DNA of 64,000 bases from Actinoplanes sichuanensis. GTDB taxonomy: Bacteria; Actinomycetota; Actinomycetes; Mycobacteriales; Micromonosporaceae. Below are positions 57,893 to 64,000 of the stretch, piece after piece. The stretch spans positions 1,426,001-1,490,000 of the forward strand of contig NZ_AP028461.1 in the NCBI RefSeq assembly GCF_033097365.1. Reading direction: 5' to 3'. Numbering within the stretch: the stretch's first letter is position 1; the number at the start of each line of letters is the position of its first letter. A model generated the notes under the pieces. That model saw nothing but the letters and a program-made list of their open reading frames with translations. It ran no database searches and was not told the DNA's origin. Made by a program: the position numbers and the translations under genes.

Positions 57893-59445
57893 CTATCGCT
57901 CGGACAGTCCCCAGTCCTCGCCGCCGGTGGCGGAGATCGCACGGGTGCCCGCCCACTCGCGGAGGGCGATGATGTGCTCGGCCTGGGTGACGCTCAGCGG
58001 CACGATGCTCATCACCGCACCGACCAGGTCGTCCCGGCTCAGCGGCCGCCGCTCGGAGAACGCGTCGAACAGCCCGGTGGTGACCGCCTGTTCGATCTCG
58101 GCGCCGGAGTATCCGTCGGTCAGCCCGGCCAGTTCGGTGAGCAGGGCGTCGTCCGGTTCGACCCCGCCTGTCGCCCGCGGGTGACGCAGCGCCCGCCGCA
58201 GGTGGACCCGCCAGATCGCGAGCCGCTCGGCCTGATTCGGGAGATCGACGGAGAAGGTCTCGTCGAAGCGCCCCTTGCGGAGCAGTTCGGGCGGCAGGCC
58301 GTGGAAGGCGTTGGCGGTCGCGATCACGAAGACCGGGAACCGTTTCTCCTGCATCCAGGTCAGGAAGGTGCCGAACACCCGGGCGCTGGTGCCGGAGTCG
58401 GTGCTCCCGGTGCCGGCGAACCCCTTCTCGATCTCGTCGATCCACAGCACGGACGGGCGATGGCCTCGGCGGTCCGTAACGCGGTCCGCATGTTGTGCTC
58501 GCTGGACCCGACCACACCGTCGAACACCTTGCCGATGTCGAAACGCAGCAGCGGCATGCTCCACGCCGCGGCCATCGCCTTGGCGGTCAGTGACTTGCCG
58601 CAGCCCGGAATGCCGGTGATCAGCACGCCGCGTGGGGCGGGCAGGCCGTAGTCGGCAGCGTCGGTCAGCCACGATCCACGTCGTTTCAGCAGCCAGGACT
58701 TCAGCTTGCCCAGGCCGCCGACGTCGTCCAGGCTGAGGTCGGTGGCGACCACCTCCAGGAGACCGGACTTGCGTACCGTCTGGCGTTTCTCGTCGAGCAC
58801 GATGTCCAGTCCGGACAGATCCAGCACCGGGTTGCCGACCATCGCCCGGGCGTAGGCGTTCTCGGTCTCCTGCATGGTCAGCCCGGCCGCCGCGACCGCG
58901 AAGCTCTCCCGGCCCGCCTCGTCGAGCGCCACCCGCAGCCGGCCGCCGGCGGCGTTGGAACTGATCATCGTGTCCAGCAGGGTGCGTCGTTCGGCGGTCC
59001 CGGGCAGCGGGAAGTCCACGATCGTGACGTCCTTGGCCAGTTCCACCGGAAGCCGGAACAGCGGCGACATCAGGATCAGCGTGCGCGGATGCCGGCCGGT
59101 CCGGAACGTCTCGGCGATGTCCCGTAGCAGCCGGACCGTCTCCGCGTCGTCGAAGTTCGGATGCAGATCACGGAAGACGAACACGGCCGGCTCGTCGACC
59201 CGGTGAACCGCGCGCAGCGCGTCGGTGGCCCGCTGGGCGCCGGTGCGGGCCGTCCCGTCCGGTTGGATCAGCCCACCGGTACGCGTCCACGACCACACCG
59301 GCCGGGGCACCCGCACCAGATCCGGATGCCCGGCCACCGCACCGATCTTGTGCAGGGCACGCTGCTCCTCGTACGTCTCCAGATAGAGCACCGGAAACCG
59401 GGCCTTGAGCAGTTGCGCCAGCGTCTCCGGGAACGACCTCTCCAC
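57893..59445 (-). pseudogene. Ycf46-like AAA ATPase, frameshifted in this sequence
   Basis: Two overlapping frames together give about 517 residues, the normal Ycf46 length. First part (from GTG 59445): LLKARFPVLYLETYEEQRAL, RDLHPNFDDAETVRLLRDIA, then Walker [21 protein letters not shown]. After AEAIA the reading moves one base to [18 protein letters not shown] (Walker B), [46 protein letters not shown] and GYSGAEIEQAV. Restoring one C near 58455-58457 (GGG on the plus strand) joins them. Either a true one-base deletion or a sequence error. Leaderless promoter TACCCT at 59453-59458 (7 nt). Confidence 0.85.
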
Positions 59446-59452
59446 GCCGCTG

Positions 59453-59458
59453 AGGGTA
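59453..59458 (-). promoter_or_regulatory. -10 element TACCCT of the Ycf46 operon
   Basis: On the minus strand TACCCT ends 7 nt before GTG 59445; no ribosome binding site is present. Probable promoter of the five-gene operon 59445-55916. Confidence 0.45.
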
Positions 59459-59536
59459 GCGGGGCCGGCAAGGGAATCCCCGCTTGTGCCGTTCGGCCGG
59501 AATGTGCGGGCATATCACCACCTGAGGACTGACTCG

Positions 59537-59562
59537 CGATCTACCGGTATCGATCTACCGGT
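59537..59562. promoter_or_regulatory. tandem CGATCTACCGGT repeats upstream of subtilase gene
   Basis: CGATCTACCGGT occurs at 59537-59548 and 59551-59562, 14 bp apart, each with the ACCGGT palindrome. They lie 65-90 bp before the protease start, a position fitting an activator or repressor pair of sites. Confidence 0.45.
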
Positions 59563-59626
59563 CAGTAGCGTCCGTCGGGAAGCAAGCCGTTGGGGGCGAC
59601 GGCTCCTACCGAAAGGACCAGGGGAC

Positions 59627-61174
59627 GTGAGACTCCACCGCAAGTCAGCCGGCGTGGCCGCCCTCGCAGTCGGCTCCGCCCTCGCGCTCGGGTTGAGCGC
59701 GAACACCCCGGCGCTGGCCGCCGAACCGACCGGGACCATCCGCGAGGCCGGTTCGGCCGACGCCATCGAGGGCAGCTACATCGTCGTGCTCAAGGACGGC
59801 GCCACCGAGGCCGGGCTCACCAGGTCGTACGGCGGTGCGGTCAAGCGCAGCTTCGGCAAGGCCGTCAACGGATACGAGGCCGCGCTGACCGAGACGCAGG
59901 CCAAACGACTGGCCGCGAACTCGAAGGTCGCCTACGTCGAGCAGAACCAGATCATCCGGCTCGCCGACACCCAGACCAACGCGACCTGGGGCATCGACCG
60001 GATCGACCAGGCCGGCCTGCCGCTGTCGACCACCTACACCTACCCGAACACGGCTTCGGGCGTGCACGCGTACATCATCGACACCGGCATCCTGACCACG
60101 CACAGCCAGTTCGGCGGGCGCGCGGTCAGCGGCTACGACTTCGTCGACAGCGACAGCAACGCCACCGACTGCAACGGCCACGGCACGCACGTCGCGGGCA
60201 CCGTCGGCGGCACCACCTACGGCGTGGCGAAGGCCGTGCAGCTGGTCGGCGTGCGGGTCCTCGACTGCGAGGGCGGCGGCACCACGGCCGGCGTCATCTC
60301 CGGCATCAACTGGGTGACCAGCAACGCGATCAAGCCCGCGGTGGCCAACATGAGCCTCGGCGGCAGCGCCAGCAGCACCCTCGACACCGCGGTGTCGAAC
60401 TCGATCGCGGCCGGTGTCACCTACGCCGTCGCGGCCGGCAACGACAACGCCAACGCGTCCAGCTACTCGCCGGCCCGGGTCGCCTCGGCGATCACCGTCG
60501 GCGCCACGACCAGCACCGACGCGCGGGCCAGCTACTCCAACTACGGCAGCACGCTGGACATCTTCGCCCCGGGTTCGTCGATCACCTCGGCCTGGTACAC
60601 CAGTACCTCCGCCACCAGCACGATCAGCGGCACCTCGATGGCCACCCCGCACGTGGCGGGCGCGGCGGCCCTGATCCTGCAGGCCAACCCGTCCTACACC
60701 CCGGCCCAGGTGGCCTCGGCTCTGACCGGCGCCGCGGTCAGCGGCAAGGTCACCAGCGCCGGCACCGGCTCGCCGAACCTGCTGCTGCAGGTCGGCTCCG
60801 GCGGCACCACCGAGCCGACCCCGACCGGCTGCACCGGCACCAACTCCACGGCGACCGCCATCCCCGACGCCGGGTCCGCGGTGACCAGCACCATCACCAT
60901 CGCCGGCTGCGGCCGCTCGGCCTCCTCGACCTCCACGGTCGCGGTGAACATCACCCACACCTACCGCGGTGACCTGGTGATCGCCCTGGTCGCACCGGAC
61001 GGCACCAGCTACAGCCTGAAGGCCAGCAGCAGCTCGGACAGCACCGACAACGTCAACACCACGTACACCGCGAACCTGTCCGGCGAGGCCGCCGACGGCG
61101 CCTGGAAGCTGTCGGTCCAGGACGTCTACTCGTCCGACACCGGCACCATCAACAGCTGGACCCTCACGGTCTGA
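59627..61174 (+). CDS. secreted subtilisin-like serine protease (S8) with P-domain
   Basis: 515 residues. Signal peptide (residues 1-30, ending PALAAEP), inhibitor I9 prodomain (SYIVVLKDGATEAGLTRSYG to about residue 105), S8 catalytic domain with Asp in YIIDTGIL, His in CNGHGTHVAG and Ser in SGTSMATPHVAGAAAL, then a C-terminal P-domain (CTGTNSTATAIPDAGSAVTS onward, about residues 403-515). Extracellular, proteinase-K-like. GTG 59627 follows AGGACCAGGGG. The P-domain is closely alike to that of the nuclease at 62266. Ended by a perfect 17-bp hairpin. Confidence 0.93.
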   Translation: MRLHRKSAGVAALAVGSALALGLSANTPALAAEPTGTIREAGSADAIEGSYIVVLKDGATEAGLTRSYGGAVKRSFGKAVNGYEAALTETQAKRLAANSKVAYVEQNQIIRLADTQTNATWGIDRIDQAGLPLSTTYTYPNTASGVHAYIIDTGILTTHSQFGGRAVSGYDFVDSDSNATDCNGHGTHVAGTVGGTTYGVAKAVQLVGVRVLDCEGGGTTAGVISGINWVTSNAIKPAVANMSLGGSASSTLDTAVSNSIAAGVTYAVAAGNDNANASSYSPARVASAITVGATTSTDARASYSNYGSTLDIFAPGSSITSAWYTSTSATSTISGTSMATPHVAGAAALILQANPSYTPAQVASALTGAAVSGKVTSAGTGSPNLLLQVGSGGTTEPTPTGCTGTNSTATAIPDAGSAVTSTITIAGCGRSASSTSTVAVNITHTYRGDLVIALVAPDGTSYSLKASSSSDSTDNVNTTYTANLSGEAADGAWKLSVQDVYSSDTGTINSWTLTV

Positions 61175-61183
61175 CGTCCCCTC

Positions 61184-61220
61184 CTGATCGGGCCCGGCGG
61201 CCTCCGCCGGGCCCGATCAG
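61184..61220 (+). terminator. perfect 17-bp hairpin after subtilase gene
   Basis: Bases 61184-61200 pair exactly with 61204-61220 (CTGATCGGGCCCGGCGG and its complement) with a three-base loop, 9 bp after the stop. Confidence 0.85.
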
Positions 61221-61242
61221 CACGTTTGGCAGACTCTGCGGC

Positions 61243-61623
61243 ATGGGGTTGTTCACGCTGCCCGAGGCCCGCGCCGAGTTGGCCCGCCTCCGCCCGGTCC
61301 TCGACGAGATCGTCACCGTCCGGGCCGACCTGGTGGAACTCTCCGCCGCCCTCACTCCCGGCGGCGCACCCAGCCCGCTCGGCGGCCTGCCCGAGCGCAA
61401 AGCCGCCGAGGCCCGCCTCAACGAGCTGATGACGACCGTCCAGGAGACCGGCGCCGAACTCAAGGGCGTCGCCCCGCTCCTGGTCGATTTCCCGGCCACC
61501 CTCGACGACATCCCGGTCCTGCTCTGCTGGCTGGAGGGCGACGCCGACATCACCTGGTACCACCGCGCCGACCTCGGCTTCGCCGGTCGCCGCCCGCTCC
61601 CACCTTCGGCCAGGGTGAACTGA
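61243..61623 (+). CDS. DUF2203 family protein
   Basis: 126 residues. LFTLPEARAELARLRPVLDE, a coiled-coil-like helical middle, then GVAPLLVDFPATLDDIPVLL, CWLEGDADITWYHRADLGFA, GRRPL, which is the DUF2203 pattern. Cytosolic, function unknown. CAGACT lies 7 nt before the ATG and may be a weak leaderless -10. The stop overlaps the GNAT ATG (TGATG). Confidence 0.82.
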   Translation: MGLFTLPEARAELARLRPVLDEIVTVRADLVELSAALTPGGAPSPLGGLPERKAAEARLNELMTTVQETGAELKGVAPLLVDFPATLDDIPVLLCWLEGDADITWYHRADLGFAGRRPLPPSARVN

Positions 61624-62141
61624 TGACCGTGCCGCCGCTCGACGCCGAGATCGCCTCCGGTCTCCGGCTCCGCACTCTCACCCCCGACGACGCGTCACTG
61701 CTGGTCGAGGCCACCGCGACCGAGCCGGGCCGCGCCGTCTGGGGCCCGTATCCGGTCGGCCCCTACACGCCTGCCGAGGCCCGCGAGGCCCTCCAGGCCT
61801 GGACCGGCGACCAGACGTCGTTCGCCCTCCTCGACGACACCCGGCTGCTGGCGGCCTTCGGCCTGATGCGCGAAGCCGACGACATCGCCGAACTCGCCTA
61901 CTGGGTCCCGCCGCCCCATCGCCGCCACGGTTACGCGACCCGCGGCCTGCGTTTCCTGGCGGAGTGGAGCCTGTCGGCGGGCGGGCTCCGCCGGGTCTGG
62001 CTGGAGATCGAACCCGCCAACACCGCCTCCCGATCGGTGGCGGACGGCGCGGGCTTCCGCTACGAACGCCGAATCCGCGACCATTGCCGAAATCCGGAAA
62101 CCGGCGCGCCACACGACTGCCTGATCTATGCAAAACCTTGA
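61623..62141 (+). CDS. GNAT-family acetyltransferase
   Basis: 172 residues, RimJ/RimL type: GLRLRTLTPDDASLLVEATA, acetyl-CoA loop in PPHRRHGYATRGLRFLAEWS and RRVWLEIEPANTASRSVADG, AGF. Substrate unknown. Translationally coupled to the DUF2203 gene. Confidence 0.83.
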   Translation: MTVPPLDAEIASGLRLRTLTPDDASLLVEATATEPGRAVWGPYPVGPYTPAEAREALQAWTGDQTSFALLDDTRLLAAFGLMREADDIAELAYWVPPPHRRHGYATRGLRFLAEWSLSAGGLRRVWLEIEPANTASRSVADGAGFRYERRIRDHCRNPETGAPHDCLIYAKP

Positions 62142-62187
62142 TTCGGTACGCCCTACTGAAGCTCCGAGCCTGTCCCCGCGACGTATT

Positions 62188-62218
62188 CCCGGCGCCGGAC
62201 CGACCAGCGAGCGCCGGG
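62188..62218. terminator. possible two-way hairpin between convergent genes
   Basis: CCCGGCGC (62188-62195) pairs with GCGCCGGG (62211-62218), loop 15 bases, in the 124-bp gap between the GNAT and nuclease genes. Confidence 0.35.
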
Positions 62219-62265
62219 CTGAGGGCGGCCCTCACCGTCACCCCCAACCCCGCTTCCGGTAATCG

Positions 62266-63324
62266 TCAGAGGGCCAAGGTCCAGGTGTTCAGATAGCCGG
62301 TGTCGCCGGAATAGTTGTCCCGCACGCTCAGGCGCCAGGCGCCGTTCGTCGTTTCCGAGGACAGGTTCACCGTGTATGTCGCGGTTATGTCGGCGGAGCT
62401 GTCGGTGCTGCTCGCGGATTTGAGGATGTAATAGGTGTTGTCCGGCGCGTACAGATAGATGGAGACGTCGCCGCGGAACGGGTGGACGACCTCGACATAG
62501 ACCGTCGAGGTCGTCGACGGAGTCGTCTTCGCGCAGCCGGAGATGGTGATCGTGCTCGTCACCGCGGAACCGGCGTCGGGGATCGTGACATCGGTGGCGT
62601 TCGTGCCGGTACAGGAGCCGCCGGTGGCCGTGGGCGACGTGGTGGTTCCCGATCCGATGGCCGTCACCACGGTCACCGTGCTGTTCGTGCAGGCGGCCGC
62701 ATAGGTCGTCAGCGCACTCTTCTCAGCGGTGTCCACGGTCAAGGCCCAACGGGTCTTCACCGCGGTCCATTCGGTGATGTAACGGCAGCGCACGCTCGCC
62801 AGGGACGGGACCCATTCGGCCGGATCCTGGTCGCCTTTCGACTGGTTCACGTTGTCGGTCACCGCGACCAGGGCGCGGGCGTCGCCCAGATCGTTGGCGT
62901 AGGCCTCACGCTGCGCCGACGTCCAGTTCCGGGAACCGGAATCCCACGACTCGGCCAGCGGGACCATGTGGTCGATGTCCAGGTCGGAAGGGTCGGTCCA
63001 GGTGGCGCCGTCGTAATAGGACAGCCATCGGCCGCCGCTCAGTGCACACCCGGAACCGACACTCGGGGTCGTGGTGGCCTCGGTGATCAGAACCTCGTAG
63101 CGGGTGTTGCAACCGTCGCCGTCGGCGTCGATCCAATGGTTGAACAGATCGCGGTCGTAGCCGGTGCGGACCTCGGTGGCGACCGGCAGATTCGCGACCA
63201 TGGTGCGCAGCGGCTGGGAGATCGTCGCGGCGCTGGCCGGTCCGGCGGTCGTCACGACGGCGATCAGAGCTCCGGCCAGGGCGGTCGCGGCCGCGGTGGC
63301 CAGTGCAATGCGTTTCCGGATCAT
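62266..63324 (-). CDS. secreted HNH (GmrSD-C/DUF1524-like) nuclease with P-domain
   Basis: 352 residues. Signal peptide (IRKRIALATAAATALAGALI to ASA), then a secreted HNH nuclease domain: HWIDADGDGCNTRYEVLITE, DLDIDHMVPLAESWDSGSRN and AVTDNVNQSKGDQDPAEWVP supply the Asp-His, Asn and Lys pattern of extracellular GmrSD-C-like nucleases. After a Thr/Ser linker, a P-domain (IPDAGSAVTSTITISGC to the end, about residues 240-352) like that of the neighbouring subtilase. ATG 63324 follows GGAG by 7 nt; the longer frame from 63381 lacks a signal-like start. Probably degrades extracellular DNA. Confidence 0.87.
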   Translation of the reverse strand: MIRKRIALATAAATALAGALIAVVTTAGPASAATISQPLRTMVANLPVATEVRTGYDRDLFNHWIDADGDGCNTRYEVLITEATTTPSVGSGCALSGGRWLSYYDGATWTDPSDLDIDHMVPLAESWDSGSRNWTSAQREAYANDLGDARALVAVTDNVNQSKGDQDPAEWVPSLASVRCRYITEWTAVKTRWALTVDTAEKSALTTYAAACTNSTVTVVTAIGSGTTTSPTATGGSCTGTNATDVTIPDAGSAVTSTITISGCAKTTPSTTSTVYVEVVHPFRGDVSIYLYAPDNTYYILKSASSTDSSADITATYTVNLSSETTNGAWRLSVRDNYSGDTGYLNTWTLAL

Positions 63325-63381
63325 GGGGGGTCTCCGGGTTCCTCGGGGGGTTGTCCGGATATTCTCGGCGACCTGTTTCAT

Positions 63382-64000
63382 TTATGAACGCCAATGTGAC
63401 ATGCCAGCTGGGTTATCGCCGCGGTGGTATGTCAGGCCCACCACGTCCTGCCGCCGCTGACCGAGATACCAGGTGCCGGAATCCGTCAGGTCGATCGTGT
63501 GCCGCAGGATCCCCGGGCGGCCCATCGGCAACTCGGCGAGCACCTCACCACGCGGCGAGACGATCATGCTGGGGCAGTGCTGGTGCGGGTCGGGGATGTT
63601 CGCGGACAGGACGAAGCGCTGGTTCTCGGCCGCCCGGCTGATCAGATGGCTGCGCCAGACACCCTCCGGCTCGCGCGGGTTGGCGGCGTTCGTCAGGTAG
63701 GCGAAGAACCGCGCGCCCGCGGCGGCCAGGTGCTGCCACTGCTCCGGGAAACGGATCTCACGGCAGAGCTGCACGGCCACCGTCTCGCCGTCGATCCCGA
63801 ACGTCGGCAGGTGATCGCCCGGCTCCAGGTGCGGACGTTCGTTCACGGCCAGGTTGATCTTGCGATAGATCCGGGGCTCACGGCCGGGGGAGAGTAGGAC
63901 GGCGGCGTTGCTCCAGCCCGTCCCGGTCGGGTGGAGCGAGCCGAGGAACACGTGCTGTTCGACGGTGGCGGCCAGGGCGGCCACGGCCTCGCGGATCCGG
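63382..64000 (-). CDS. carbon-nitrogen hydrolase (nitrilase superfamily), truncated by window edge
   Basis: C-terminal 206 residues of a nitrilase-fold amidase; the frame is open through the right edge, so the start and the catalytic Glu lie outside. Visible are the catalytic Lys in REPRIYRKINLAVNE and Cys in VAVQLCREIRFPEQW, followed by LTNAANPREPEGVWRSHLIS, RAAENQRFVLSANI and IVSPRGEVLAELPMG. The CREIRFP form matches predicted amidohydrolases of the NAD synthetase-like/carbamoylputrescine group. Substrate unknown. Confidence 0.85.
   Translation of the reverse strand, partial: RIREAVAALAATVEQHVFLGSLHPTGTGWSNAAVLLSPGREPRIYRKINLAVNERPHLEPGDHLPTFGIDGETVAVQLCREIRFPEQWQHLAAAGARFFAYLTNAANPREPEGVWRSHLISRAAENQRFVLSANIPDPHQHCPSMIVSPRGEVLAELPMGRPGILRHTIDLTDSGTWYLGQRRQDVVGLTYHRGDNPAGMSHWRS

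Noticed and set aside
58440..58475. Programmed ribosomal frameshift in the Ycf46 gene as the preferred explanation
   Set aside because: There is no heptameric slippery sequence or obvious stimulatory stem; a one-base deletion or sequence error in a C run is simpler.
1..64000. tRNA, rRNA, CRISPR array, insertion sequence, integrase or prophage
   Set aside because: No tRNA-like cloverleaf arms with a T-loop outside genes, no spaced identical repeats of CRISPR type and no transposase or integrase motifs were found in any frame.
1..64000. Secondary-metabolite gene cluster
   Set aside because: No polyketide synthase, NRPS, terpene synthase or RiPP-type maturase was found; the lone methyltransferase and 4Fe-4S protein have other contexts.

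Overview
The window is very GC-rich with strongly GC-biased third codon positions. It carries many GTG starts, actinobacterial family proteins (DUF6230/DUF6114, WYL and PadR regulators, NarGHJI, DUF6232) and many starts that look leaderless. This fits a filamentous actinobacterium, most likely of the Actinoplanes/Micromonosporaceae type (genus inferred from gene content, not proven). It reads as ordinary chromosome: no transposase, integrase, rRNA, tRNA or CRISPR array was seen.

Layout. 0-10 kb: a VWA/metallopeptidase-like protein (possibly cut by the window edge), an MpaB-type DUF2236 protein with a DUF6230/DUF6114 envelope pair, signal peptidase I divergent from a PadR regulator with an acyl-CoA dehydrogenase, and a GGDEF-EAL protein. 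10-17.5 kb: a WYL regulator, a DUF1761 remnant, a SnoaL-like gene under a KstR-like operator, a TetR regulator, and a translationally coupled four-gene operon (two polytopic membrane proteins, a three-domain NirK-like copper protein, YwiC). 17.5-24 kb: a 37-codon ORF before cysE-cysK, two divergent lipoproteins, a small membrane protein overlapping its neighbour by 160 bp, and a second GGDEF-EAL protein. 24-31 kb: a complete Mrp Na+/H+ antiporter operon (TrkA-C, mnhA with fused B, C, D, E, F, G). 31-42 kb: a two-component system, an SMR efflux pump with TetR, MFS, an FMN-dependent lactate oxidase/monooxygenase, and further TetR, GNAT, VOC, WYL and LacI genes, several separated by clear palindromic operators.

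42-52 kb: narGHJI preceded by a DevR/OsdR-type box, then isochorismatase, CMD and methyltransferase genes, a DUF6232 gene and a NarK transporter. Together with the NirK/YwiC operon 25 kb away this suggests nitrate and nitrite handling under low oxygen. 52-64 kb: a fluoroacetate-dehalogenase-like hydrolase, VOC, GrpB, GNAT and MmyB-type XRE genes. These are followed by a five-gene cassette encoding a Ycf46-like AAA ATPase (frameshifted in this sequence), a DUF1257/Ycf35-like protein, DUF2997, a membrane protein fused to a helix-hairpin-helix domain, and an NrdG-like 4Fe-4S protein. The window ends with a secreted subtilase and a secreted HNH nuclease that share the same C-terminal P-domain, and a truncated nitrilase-family gene.

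The strongest candidate for an undescribed system is the Ycf46/DUF1257/DUF2997/HhH/4Fe-4S cassette at 55916-59445. Secondary points are the coupled NirK operon, the low-complexity insertions inside MrpA and the sensor kinase, and a recurrent TANNNT element 6-7 nt before at least fourteen start codons.
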